Assembly: GCA_000169075.1 (NCBI GenBank) | Contig: AAVT01000003.1 | Coordinates: 310,001 to 374,000, forward strand | Reading direction: 5' to 3' | Length of the DNA stretch: 64,000 nt | Origin: a marine gamma proteobacterium HTCC2143 | GTDB taxonomy: Bacteria > Pseudomonadota > Gammaproteobacteria > Pseudomonadales > Dasaniaceae | Part shown: in pieces, positions 9,170 to 18,100 of the stretch | How the letters are laid out: each line of letters starts with the position of its first letter | Numbering within the stretch: the stretch's first letter is position 1 | The notes under the pieces: model-generated | Databases searched by the model: none | What the model was told of the DNA's origin: nothing | Seen by the model: the letters and a program-made list of their open reading frames with translations, nothing else | Made by a program: the position numbers and the translations under genes

Positions 9170-9218
9170 TGGGTCTGCATAAGACCTTTATTACGAATTA
9201 TAAAAATAGGTTAAATAC

Positions 9219-9665
9219 ATGTTTGTAAAGATCAAAGAGTTTTTTTCAGTGCAGCTTTCCATTGAGGAAAATAGCGATCCGCAGCAGCAACTTCAGTTAG
9301 CCGCAGCTGCACTACTTATCGAACTTAGTCGTGCAGACTACCGGCGAGATCGGGAAGAACAAATTGCCATTGAAGCAGCCTTAAAAAAAAGCTTTTCCGT
9401 CACTGATGAACAACTCACGGCACTGATTGAGTTGGCCGAGGAAGAAAACCAACAGGCCACCTCGTTATATGAATTTACAAAACTGGTGAAAGACAATTAT
9501 TCAGCAGAGCAACGCTTTGAACTGGTAAAAATGCTGTGGGAAGTCGCGATTGCAGATGGTGAAATTAGCAAATATGAAGATCATTTAATTCGAAAAATTG
9601 CCGACTTGATATATCTCCCTCACAGCGATTTTATCCGAGCAAAACTTGCCGTTATAAAAGCTTAG
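9219..9665 (+). CDS. TerB-like (tellurite-resistance-type) helical protein
   Basis: A 148-residue all-helical acidic protein matching the TerB/DjlA-N pattern. It has two helical repeats (LAAAALLIELSRADYRRDREEQIAIEAAL, and VKMLWEVAIADGEISKYEDHLIRKIADLI) with the acidic ADGE...E metal-type motif. There is no signal peptide or membrane segment. Proteins of this type are widespread and mostly of unknown role; the tellurite label is a family name only. It is 49 bases after tal and convergent with the STAS gene, only 15 bases separating the two stops. Confidence 0.75.
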   Translation: MFVKIKEFFSVQLSIEENSDPQQQLQLAAAALLIELSRADYRRDREEQIAIEAALKKSFSVTDEQLTALIELAEEENQQATSLYEFTKLVKDNYSAEQRFELVKMLWEVAIADGEISKYEDHLIRKIADLIYLPHSDFIRAKLAVIKA

Positions 9666-9680
9666 CGCTTTGAAAAACCA

Positions 9681-10163
9681 CTAGCAGGTTTCTAACGTTG
9701 ACATCAATGAAGCAAAGGTTTCGCGGTTTTTTTCATTCATATTCATCAACACTCGATGGGCTTCGATAATTTTGCTCCGTGTACTGGCCTCATCGGCAGC
9801 TTTAACCGCTAATTCATCAAGCTCCTCGTTCGTTAATTCAAGGGCTTCGCGAATATCAAAAATTTGATGGAACCCCATGCTTTCGAGTAACCGCAGAATG
9901 TCTGGGTTAGGGCACCAGACGATAGGCATTAATTGGTATGTTCGCTTCGCCCGAATCGCCAGTTTCGCTAACAACCCGAGGGATGTGCTATCAATACCTT
10001 CAACTGCCGATAGATCAATGACTACGCCGACAAAATTTGTACAGCAAAACATCGTGTCGAAATAATCATCGATCGTAGTGCACAGTGTTAAGCGGACATC
10101 TCCCACCAGTTTTATGACAAAAGTGCCTTGATGATCTGCTGCTAGGATCTTTCCCGCTATCAT
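9681..10163 (-). CDS. STAS-domain anti-sigma-factor antagonist
   Basis: 160 residues. An N-terminal STAS domain (about residues 1-110) carries the phosphorylatable-serine loop IDSTSLGLLAKLA. A C-terminal helical extension of about 50 residues follows (ELTNEELDELAVKAADE and onward). It is encoded 13 bases behind a receiver-PP2C phosphatase, the usual arrangement of a partner-switch pair: the phosphatase dephosphorylates the STAS protein, which then binds an anti-sigma factor or other target. By recall the same pair lies next to tal in Pseudomonas aeruginosa (PA2797/PA2798). No anti-sigma kinase is encoded nearby, so the partner is elsewhere. Confidence 0.8.
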   Translation of the reverse strand: MIAGKILAADHQGTFVIKLVGDVRLTLCTTIDDYFDTMFCCTNFVGVVIDLSAVEGIDSTSLGLLAKLAIRAKRTYQLMPIVWCPNPDILRLLESMGFHQIFDIREALELTNEELDELAVKAADEASTRSKIIEAHRVLMNMNEKNRETFASLMSTLETC

Positions 10164-10176
10164 GAGTTATTTACCC

Positions 10177-11403
10177 TCACTCGCTGTCGCTGCCGGTATC
10201 GGCATGTATTATCGAGTCGCCGAGATGAACATCTTTTGTGATCAGTAACACGGCTATATCATCCGGCACTTCGCCTATCTCGTTTAATTTTAATGCCTCT
10301 AAAACGCCGTCAATACTATTAGGCCCCCTGCTCAACTGCTCTAATAAAAACCTTTCTTGGCCTAAAACCCCTTTTACGGATATAGCTTCCAGAATGCCAT
10401 CAGAGAATAGTGTCAGCACAGTACTGGGAGGTAACGAGATGGTTGCTTCAGTGTACTCCGCTGCCTCAAACAAACCTACGGGCATCCCCTCTGTCTGCAG
10501 ATATTGCGGTTCTCCATCAACTGTTAGCATCGGCAACGGCAGATGACCTGCCACACTATAACTGAGTGTATCTGTTCGAAGATCTATGACCCCCACGCAG
10601 AGGGTCGCATGTTTGCCAATATCAGTAGTTAGAAGATTACGATTGGCGATATCCAACATCGCAGCAGGAGACAGGATAGAGGCATCATTCTGGTGGAGGT
10701 AATCACTGCGTTTACGCGCAAACATATTTTTCAGTAATACCGTTACAAAGGCTGATGATGCGCCATGTCCCGAGACATCCGCAATGAAATAAACAACAAA
10801 GTCATCGCCAACCGTAAAATAATCAATAAAGTCGCCACTGAGATAAAAAGAGGGAATGATACGATGACTAAACTGATACTTGCCAAACTGCTTCACTGTC
10901 GGCGGCAACATTTTTAACTGCACTTCTCTGCCGGCAAGCTGGTCCAATTCTAAAACTTTGAAGCTTTCTTGCAGTCCCTGATTGGCCTGCTCCAGCTTCT
11001 GTCGATAATCAAGATTCTGTTGGCGAAGTTGCCGCTGCTCCTGACAGCGACTTATCGCATGTTCGAGGACCTCCATATCGGCAATTGGCTTAATCAAATA
11101 ATCCGCCGCACCGTACCGCAGAGCCCAGACTACGTCACTCATCACGCCATCAGTCGCCATGACAATGACAGGAGTATCGGCAAAGTCTGATTTAATTGCC
11201 TGCAATGGTCCCGAATCGGTGCCCGTTGCGTTAAGATCGCACAGAACCACTTCGGGCTGATGATCGGCAAGAATATCCAGACCCTGCGAGACATTGCTCG
11301 CTTCGAGGACAATAAACCCCGCACCTTTCAAATAAGCAGCAACACTCTTTCGCTCGACTTCGTCGTTGTCAATGAGCAATAACTGCTGTTCAGCAGTATC
11401 CAT
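10177..11403 (-). CDS. Response regulator with PP2C/SpoIIE-type phosphatase output
   Basis: 408 residues. The N-terminal receiver (about 1-120) has the acidic pair IDNDE (11-15), phospho-acceptor Asp56 in VVLCDLNAT and the conserved Lys in YLIKPI. A short coiled linker (about 125-165, Gln/Leu-rich) leads to a PP2C-like SpoIIE domain (about 170-390) with LSGDFIDYF, ADVSGHGASSAF, GVIDLRT, SVAGHLPLP, LFSDGILEA and DDIAVLL, so the metal-binding aspartates are present. It is probably a phosphorylation-controlled phosphatase for the downstream STAS protein. The cognate histidine kinase is not in the window. Confidence 0.88.
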   Translation of the reverse strand: MDTAEQQLLLIDNDEVERKSVAAYLKGAGFIVLEASNVSQGLDILADHQPEVVLCDLNATGTDSGPLQAIKSDFADTPVIVMATDGVMSDVVWALRYGAADYLIKPIADMEVLEHAISRCQEQRQLRQQNLDYRQKLEQANQGLQESFKVLELDQLAGREVQLKMLPPTVKQFGKYQFSHRIIPSFYLSGDFIDYFTVGDDFVVYFIADVSGHGASSAFVTVLLKNMFARKRSDYLHQNDASILSPAAMLDIANRNLLTTDIGKHATLCVGVIDLRTDTLSYSVAGHLPLPMLTVDGEPQYLQTEGMPVGLFEAAEYTEATISLPPSTVLTLFSDGILEAISVKGVLGQERFLLEQLSRGPNSIDGVLEALKLNEIGEVPDDIAVLLITKDVHLGDSIIHADTGSDSE

Positions 11404-11527
11404 TCGCCTACTCTTCTCTTACTTCAGGCTTCAGACTGAAAACCTCTGCTAACCTAGACCAAATATGGCGGAAAACATTACTCTTAAGTTTTCTGAACTT
11501 CAAGGGTTTAGCCCTACTATATTGCCG

Positions 11528-11739
11528 ATGCGGCCAAAGTACCTGTTTGATAAAACGAGACCTCGCATCAAACGGCCTCCAAAGACCTGAAGCGCAGACG
11601 GTATAACTGGGAACGAAACGGCATTGCCTTCGCGGATATGTTAGTGCAGTTGCTCAAAAGCAAGGCAGTCGTTATGGAGGGAAAGGAAGAGAAAGTGGCA
11701 CATGACACCAACGAGTTGTCAATCAAGGGGAACCAATAA
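11528..11739 (+). pseudogene. Frameshifted small ORF (about 70 codons if repaired), unrecognised
   Basis: An ATG at 11528 opens a frame reading MRPKYLFDKTRPRIKRPP that hits TGA at 11588. The frame shifted by one base, beginning KDLKRRRYNWERNG at 11581, then stays open for about 52 codons to TAA at 11737-11739. One missing A in the CCAAAG at 11579-11584 would fuse both into a strongly basic protein of about 70 residues with a helical tail (FADMLVQLLKSKAVVMEG). No good Shine-Dalgarno is visible. It lies in the 405-base gap between the receiver/PP2C gene and mlaA. Both halves look like coding sequence, but I do not recognise the family. It could be a pseudogene, a sequencing error or a -1 frameshift. 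Confidence 0.4.
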
Positions 11740-11808
11740 CCTCGCCCTGATACCACTGCTGCCGATCAAATCTGGTTGAACGTAGCGCGATTAAAAGAAC
11801 ATGAGAAT

Positions 11809-12609
11809 CTAGTCCCAGTCCTCATCCCCCCACTCAGTATCCTCTTCGCCGAAGGTATCTTCGACCACCCCATCCTTTACCATATATTCCCGCTGCTGAA
11901 GATAAGCATCGCGCAGGAAGGTGTACTTGTCACCAGTAATGAGCCCTTCAGCGGCAAACACTGACGCGCGCCGATCAAGAACACGGACTCCCAATACCTG
12001 ATTGCGGGTAGGAATATGGGAGATGTCAGAAATATAGTCCGAATAAATATCGCCATAAGCTCCAAGCCCATCTCGGAAAGTATAAGATCCGAAAAAAGGA
12101 ACGACGACATAAGGGCCCGCTCCTACCCCCCAGTATCCGAGTGTCTGACCTAAATCTTCATTGTTTTTCTCCAACCCTACTGCTGAAGCAACATCAAACA
12201 AACCGAAGAAGCCAACGGTGGTATTGAGCACAAACCGCCCGCTATCGGATGCTGCCTGCCCAAATTTCAACTGTAAAAGGTCGTTGAAAATAGTGGTGAC
12301 TTCCAACAAATTGGAAAATACGTTGCCTATACCGCGCTGAGCTACATCAGGTGTTACTTTATCGAACCCTCTAGCCAAAGGACTCAGGGCAATTCGATCA
12401 ACATTGTCGTTGAACACAAATATTTTTCTATTAATCGACTCCAATGGATCGGGATTTTCCTTATCGTAAGCCATCAAATCGCTAACGTATCGGGTCCACT
12501 CATCCCAGACCTCTGGCTCAGTACCGGTGATATTAGAGGCGGACACAGTTATCGATAGGAACATCCCTATCAATATGCACATCCATTTTTTCACCTTAGG
12601 TCGATTCAC
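11809..12609 (-). CDS. mlaA: MlaA/VacJ family phospholipid-asymmetry protein
   Basis: 266 residues. The domain carries the MlaA signatures DPLESINRKIFVFND, NVFSNLLEVTTIFNDLLQLKF, FVLNTTVGFFGLFDVAS, EDLGQTLGYWGVGAGPYVVVPFFG and DRRASVFAAEGL. MlaA works in the outer membrane, drawing mislocalised phospholipid from the outer leaflet for the MlaC/MlaFEDB return pathway. It has an N-terminal signal (MCILIGMFLSITVSA) with probable signal-peptidase-I cleavage after SA. The only early Cys (residue 11) sits inside the hydrophobic core, so no lipobox is evident, unlike E. coli MlaA. The C-terminus is strongly acidic (EDTEWGDEDWD). The gene is separate from any mlaFEDCB genes. Confidence 0.9.
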   Translation of the reverse strand: MNRPKVKKWMCILIGMFLSITVSASNITGTEPEVWDEWTRYVSDLMAYDKENPDPLESINRKIFVFNDNVDRIALSPLARGFDKVTPDVAQRGIGNVFSNLLEVTTIFNDLLQLKFGQAASDSGRFVLNTTVGFFGLFDVASAVGLEKNNEDLGQTLGYWGVGAGPYVVVPFFGSYTFRDGLGAYGDIYSDYISDISHIPTRNQVLGVRVLDRRASVFAAEGLITGDKYTFLRDAYLQQREYMVKDGVVEDTFGEEDTEWGDEDWD

Positions 12610-12749
12610 AAATTATTCTCAGCGTTCTTTCATTTATCGAAGTATTTTTATCCAGAGGGTGCAAAGATCGGACAATAGTCGAACCTCACTGCGGAGTCTA
12701 GTCTTGATCGCGGTGAAGTGGCTATATATTTTGTCAAAAAAGTTAGAAT

Positions 12750-13502
12750 TTAGGCAGTTATACCGAGAATAATACCCAATCCACGCAGCTGCTGCATAAT
12801 TTCAAGCCCGGCGGCGACAACTTGACGGGGATCAGCATGATTCAGCTCGGCAGCAATTTGGGCCAATACCTGACGACCAGTCAGCGATTGATCCTGTAGC
12901 AGTATTTCGAGCATCCGGGCGGTTACAGAATTTATTTCCATGAATCCCACCTCTTCGTCAAGATTCCGATAAACGATGAGGTAGGTAGGCAGTTCAGCCA
13001 CTTGCTGCGGTTGAAATTTTTCGCCAATAAGGTGTACCGGATACTGATAGGCCAGGGACCAGGCCAGTGGTGATACTCGTGGAACCCCCTCTAATAAATC
13101 TCCATCGGCGATCACAGCAACAGCGTCCAAGTCCTCTTCAGAGACATCCAAAGCCAGTTCAACCCACTCATAATGGGCAAGTTCCTGCATAAAAGCGGGA
13201 TCCTCCGCTCTTTGCACACGGCTATTTTGTAAATAGAGTAAGAATTCCTGACTAATTTCGAGGAAATAAGGCGTATGACACCGGTGCTGTATCATGAAAT
13301 CTCGCACAATATCACGCCAATCATCGTCCTCATATAATGAGCGCAATACGGGAAACCCGCTGCTGATAAAGCCCTCAATATTTTTGTAAAATAAGTCTCT
13401 GTAAATGTTTAATCGTCGCGCCTCAAACCCTTCAGGGCGATCAACCGATTCTGGATCACGAATATATGATGTTAACTGACGCGTAACCTGCTCAATTGTC
13501 AT
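12750..13502 (-). CDS. hvfC: HvfC/BufC-type partner protein (DUF2063, putative DNA-binding domain family)
   Basis: 250 residues with the typical N-terminal DUF2063 helix bundle (RRLNIYRDLFYKNIEGFISSGFPVLRSLY, residues about 29-57) and a C-terminal domain (about 150-250) ending in a winged-helix-like region. Despite the old DNA-binding name, proteins of this family act as partners that deliver the precursor leader to an MNIO enzyme during RiPP modification. It overlaps hvfB by 4 bases (ATGA at 13499-13502), so translation is coupled. It is the last gene of the hvf run; mlaA begins about 140 bases further on. Confidence 0.85.
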   Translation of the reverse strand: MTIEQVTRQLTSYIRDPESVDRPEGFEARRLNIYRDLFYKNIEGFISSGFPVLRSLYEDDDWRDIVRDFMIQHRCHTPYFLEISQEFLLYLQNSRVQRAEDPAFMQELAHYEWVELALDVSEEDLDAVAVIADGDLLEGVPRVSPLAWSLAYQYPVHLIGEKFQPQQVAELPTYLIVYRNLDEEVGFMEINSVTARMLEILLQDQSLTGRQVLAQIAAELNHADPRQVVAAGLEIMQQLRGLGIILGITA

Positions 13503-14386
13503 AAGCTCAGCACTTTAGAACGACCAGCTACCATGTCCAGTTTAGACTGCTGCTGCAGCTGCCGTATCGTCGCGACTTCAGCCATGAGTTCACCCACTGG
13601 CGGGAAGTTGAAATCCCGCTCTAGTAAGGTGGGAATGGGACCGCAATGCTGATAGGCCGCTTTCAACAAATTCCAAACAGGGTCGATGACATCAGAGCCG
13701 TGAGTATCTACTCGTAAGTCTTCTGCTTCTTCATAGTGACCGGCGACATGAATATACTGCGCTCGAGCAAGCGGTAAAGAACCCAAGAATTGATAGGGAT
13801 CGTAGTTGTGATTAATGCTGTTAACAAAGATATTATTCACATCAAGCAGCAAATCGCAATCTGCCTCGTTAATCACCGCATTGATAAATTCACTTTCAGA
13901 CATCCGTTGATCAGGAGCGTAGTAATACGACGCATTCTCCAGCGCTATGCGCCTGCCGAGTAGGTCCTGAACTCGCTTGATGCGCTCAACAACATGTTTC
14001 ACGGCCTCCTCGGTAAAAGGGATTGGCATAAGGTCGTATAAATGACCGTCGTCGCCACAATACGTTAAGTGTTCACTGTATATGGGGCACTGATGTTCTG
14101 ACATAAACGCCTTAATAGCCAAAACAAGCGCTTCATCCAGAGGTGCCAGGCCACCGATGTTGAGTGACAACCCATGCAGAAAGATAGGGTATCGCTCTGA
14201 AAAACCGCGGAACTGACGTTTCAAACGGCCACCAAGCGCGATCCAGTTCTCGGGAGCAACCTCCATGAAATCTAAGTCACCTTCAGTAAGAGTCGACAGC
14301 GAGTCCATAAGACCTCGCCGCAAACCCAAGCCAGCGGTCATGCCTTTAAGCTCTCGATTCACTGTCTGATACTCAGTGATGGGCAT
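13499..14386 (-). CDS. hvfB: MNIO (DUF692) multinuclear non-heme iron oxidase, HvfB type
   Basis: About 295 residues from the ATG at 14386; a TTG lies 7 codons upstream. The TIM-barrel MNIO motifs are in order: FMEVAPENW, FLHGLSLNIGG, IYSEHLTY, IALENASYY, LLLDVNNIFVNSINH, YIHVAGH, VDTHGSDV and LLERDFNFP. The His, Asp, Glu and Asn residues expected to hold two or three iron ions are all present. Family members oxidise cysteine residues in RiPP precursors; HvfB-type enzymes act on EGKCG motifs. The precursor gene lies 47 bases upstream and the partner gene overlaps downstream, so this is a complete modification cassette. Some annotations still call the family xylose-isomerase-like, which the motifs do not require. 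Confidence 0.9.
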   Translation of the reverse strand: MPITEYQTVNRELKGMTAGLGLRRGLMDSLSTLTEGDLDFMEVAPENWIALGGRLKRQFRGFSERYPIFLHGLSLNIGGLAPLDEALVLAIKAFMSEHQCPIYSEHLTYCGDDGHLYDLMPIPFTEEAVKHVVERIKRVQDLLGRRIALENASYYYAPDQRMSESEFINAVINEADCDLLLDVNNIFVNSINHNYDPYQFLGSLPLARAQYIHVAGHYEEAEDLRVDTHGSDVIDPVWNLLKAAYQHCGPIPTLLERDFNFPPVGELMAEVATIRQLQQQSKLDMVAGRSKVLSL

Positions 14387-14433
14387 GGTGATATTAAACC
14401 CCGACAACTGAAACTACAGCTAACGGTGAATTG

Positions 14434-14769
14434 TTACTTATCACCGCCACATTTACCTTCGCCGCACTTACCTTCTGTTGCGGCTTTTTTATCGCCGCCA
14501 CACTTGCCTTCTGCTTCAGCTTTTTTGTCGCCGCCACACTTACCTTCTGCCGCTTTTTTGTCAGCTCCGCATTTTCCTTCACCACATTTGCCTTCAGCGC
14601 CTTTACCTTCAGTTTCTCCATGATGAGCATAATTAGCCAAATCATAGCCGCCATTCAGTTGAGTCGCTGAAAATGGATTGACGTCGGCGGATGCCAGTGG
14701 TGCGATTGATGTTGCGAGAAAGGCCGCGCCAAGCGCTGTAGCCAGTTTATTGGTTTTTGACATAGACAT
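14434..14769 (-). CDS. hvfA: HvfA-type RiPP precursor with six EGKCG core motifs
   Basis: 111 residues from the ATG at 14769, preceded by GGAG at 6 bases; an upstream ATG at 14802 has no such site. The N-terminal signal-peptide-like leader (KLATALGAAFLATSIAPLASA) is followed by VNPFSATQLNGGYDLANYAHH and a core made of low-complexity EGKCG units. There are six copies at about 14446-14595: two in tandem, one, one, then two in tandem. The spacers are ADKKAA, GDKKAEA and GDKKAAT, plus one degenerate EGKGA. All six cysteines of the mature part lie in these motifs. In Haemophilus HvfA, by recall, EGKCG cysteines are converted by HvfB/HvfC to oxazolone-thioamide groups that bind copper. The same outcome here is inferred. 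Confidence 0.88.
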   Translation of the reverse strand: MSMSKTNKLATALGAAFLATSIAPLASADVNPFSATQLNGGYDLANYAHHGETEGKGAEGKCGEGKCGADKKAAEGKCGGDKKAEAEGKCGGDKKAATEGKCGEGKCGGDK

Positions 14770-15124
14770 AAAAATCTCCGGTTGCCTGAGGTTACTATTC
14801 AAAGTGACTAACTGTTGTTTTATCGAGGGTGCCGGCTATCCAGCTCCCTGGCTCTGCGTTTTATACACTACCAAGTTCAATTTCTAGATCAAATAAAAAA
14901 CGTTAACTATTTGATCAGTATCAGTATTTCATGCAGGGATTTTAGTTCGCAATGCAATGATTCTGACTGTCCAAGCAATCGCAAGTTCAGAATAATCGAA
15001 TAATTAAGCCTAATTCTTTGTTATTAAAGTGCCACTACCTCCCACCTGTGGCGCCCATGCGATAAGAACGCTGGGGCGTTTGAGATAACTGACAGCAAAC
15101 AATGTGGTACCCATCATTAAGAGA
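14770..15124 (-). promoter_or_regulatory. hvfA upstream region
   Basis: This 355-base gap separates the hrpA stop from hvfA. It contains a perfect 9-base inverted repeat (separate entry). On the minus strand a TATAAA lies at 14865-14860, a plausible -10 element about 20 bases downstream of the repeat, although no well-spaced -35 is clear. No convincing terminator for hrpA and no RNA gene are seen. Confidence 0.35.
14887..14916. promoter_or_regulatory. Perfect inverted repeat GATCAAATA-N12-TATTTGATC upstream of hvfA
   Basis: The arms at 14887-14895 and 14908-14916 are perfectly complementary over 9 bases, with a 12-base AT-rich spacer containing AACGTT. The repeat lies about 120-145 bases upstream of the hvfA start and just upstream of a TATAAA on the minus strand, where an activator or repressor would bind. 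There is no T tract in either direction, so a terminator is unlikely. The cognate regulator is unknown. Confidence 0.45.
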
Positions 15125-18100
15125 TTAACTTCGAACATCACTTAATGAGTCTTTTACCAATTTCCACTGGCTTCGAAGCCGCTTCTCAGAGACCGCGTGC
15201 CGAGTGCCTAATTGCTGGGCGAACAAAGATACACGGTATTCTTCAAGATCCCACCGAAATTCCGACAGTTGACTACTTCGAACCAGAGCATCGGCACTAT
15301 TAATCCATTCTGCATGTAACGGCTCACTTAACCTGTCTAGACCCGTTGATAGCTGCTTATCTCGCTGATAATGACCCCTAAGTTTCTCCAAGCGTTGAAT
15401 GATTGCCATCAAGTAACGTGGATACTGCTGCAAGTAAAAATAGGGCGTATCAATAATAAAGCCAGCAAACACCAGCCCCGACAATTGTCGCTGTATATCT
15501 GCAACAGCAAACGCCCAGGCTAACTCATTCGTCTTTTTCAGTAATTTTCGAATCGTATTGTAATGACCAGCAATGTCTTCTAACAGCGCTGCCATTTCAG
15601 AGGCAACTGGAACCAAATTGTGTTTGCTACTGACTAACCGCTGTTGAAATTCATCGCTGCCACGGGGCACATTTCTGTCTTCAACAAATACTCGATAGAA
15701 AACGGCGAACAGCAAATCACTCAACCACTGATCACGTTGCTGGTCCATCACTACCAACTGCAGGCTAATAGTATTACCTCGCAACAGTTCCTTTCGCAAA
15801 TATTTTACTTGTTGCGGTATCTGTAGCATATAAAGTCGCACCAAACCGAGGCGACTCTGTTGCTCTGCCTGACGGGGGTAATCCATCAATTCTATCGCGA
15901 CACTATCTTTACAGTCGACCAGTGCTGGATAACTAGTTACAGTGACTCCCGCCTGTTGAAACTCATATTGTTGAGGTAGGTCTCCAAAACTCCATTGCTT
16001 TATATTCGTTGTATGAAACCGTTCGCGTGTTTTCTGTTGTAGTGTTTCATTGACATGGCTTCTAAAATTTTCCAATAACTTTTCAAGATTCCTTCCTTGT
16101 CCCAACTGTTTTCCATCGCCATCTATAACCCGAAAGTTCATTCGATAAAAATCGTCCATCAACTCTGGCTGCCAACTATCGGCAGGGATTTTAACATTGA
16201 TCATCTGCTGTAGCTGGCGCGTCAGCACTTCAATTAGTGCCACATCATCAACACGTACCCTTTCGAGAAACTTATCAACGAATTCGGGTACTGGTACAAT
16301 TTTTTTACGGAAATTTTTAGGTAACAATTTAATCAAAGCAATGCATTTATCGCGCAACATGCCTGGAACTAGCCACTCAAACCGATAGCGTGGCACGCGA
16401 TTTAATAAACCAATTGGAATAGTGACCGTTACTCCGTCCGCTTGATGTCCCGGTTCGAAGCGGTAGCTTATCAAGAACTCTACATCTCCTGACCTCAGTA
16501 GACTCGGAAATTGAACTTCATCAACATCAGATGCGCCGTGACGCATCAATTGATTTTTTTTAACAAACAAGAGCTGCGGCTGCTTAGCAACTATATCGCG
16601 ATGCCATTTTTCGAAATGTTTGAGCGTGGTGATATTTTCAGCAACCCGTTCATCGTAGAACTGAAATAACTGTTGGTCATCAACCAAGATATCGCGTCGC
16701 CGCGATTTATCTTCTAAAGCTTCGATTGCTTCGACGAGCTCTCTGTTATGTCTGAAAAAAGGCGACTTACTGGTCGGCGAATTACTCGACACCTCACCTT
16801 CAACTAGCGCCCTTCGAATAAGAATTTCTCGAGATTCCCTAACGTTTATAGGTCCATAGTGAACACTCGTACGATCACTGATGACCAGACCATAAAGACT
16901 GAGTCGCTCATGCGCCATTACCCTGCCACTTTTTTTCTGCCAATGGGGCTCGCTATAACTGCGCTTAAACAAAGATTCATTAATACCCATTAACCAATCC
17001 GGTTCTATTCGGGCACAACAACGAGCAAAGACTTGAGTGGTCTCAGTGATCTCAGCCGCAACAATCCATTTGGGAGACTTCTTGAACAATGATGAACCAG
17101 GAAATAGTCGCAACTTTCGGTTGCGGGCACCCAGATATTGCCTGTCGTCATCAACATTGGCGATATGGCTTAGCAATCCCGCTAGTAGCGCTTTGTGCAC
17201 GGCCGGATAACTGGCCTCATCGGTATTTTCCTGATATTTCATTTCTCGACAAACCAGCCGCAGTTGGCGGTGGATATCCCGCCATTCGCGCATCCGCATA
17301 AATCCGAGGAACTCCTTACTACATAGTTTTCTCAATTGCCCCTGACTGAGTTCCTGCCTTTTTTCTTCATAATAATTCCACAGGTTTACGAAAGACAAAA
17401 AGTCCGATTCTTTGTGCCAGAAACGTCTGTGTTTGTCATCACTGGCTTGTCGTTTATCAGCAGGTCTCTCTCTCGGGTCCTGAATACTGAGGGCACTGAC
17501 AATAACCAATATTTCCCGCAAGCAATTATGTTGTTTGCCGGCGATAATCATTCGGGCCAACCGCGGATCAACTTGAAAACGCGTTAAGATTCTACCGACG
17601 TCCGTTAATATCCGCTTACTATCAACAGCCCCCAATTCTTCGAGTAATTTAAATCCGTCACTGATCATACGCCGATCAGGAGGATCAACAAATGGGAAAG
17701 ATTCGACGTCACCCATTTTCATACCGAGCATCTGTAGAATGACCGACGCCAAATTCGTCCGCTGTATTTCTGGGTCAGTGAACTCCGGACGGCTGTTGAA
17801 GTCTTCCTCATCGTAGAGGCGAATACACACCCCCTCGGCGACTCGACCACAGCGACCCTGTCGTTGATTGGCACTTGCCTGAGAGACCGGTTCTATTGGA
17901 AGTCGCTGTACTTTTGTTCGAAAGCTGTAGCGACTGATGCGCGCATAGCCCGGATCAACTACGTAACGAATGCCCGGAACCGTCAGCGATGTTTCAGCAA
18001 CATTTGTTGCAAGAACAATTCGACGCCCCCGACGATGGTTAGTACTAAAGACTTTATTTTGCTCCGCATTACTAAGACGCGCGTAAAGGGGCAGTACTTC

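Noticed and set aside
14394..14670. Long open frames on both strands over the EGKCG repeat region
   Set aside because: They arise from the low-complexity repeat of hvfA read in other frames; the GGAG-linked ATG, signal peptide and EGKCG motifs fix the real frame.
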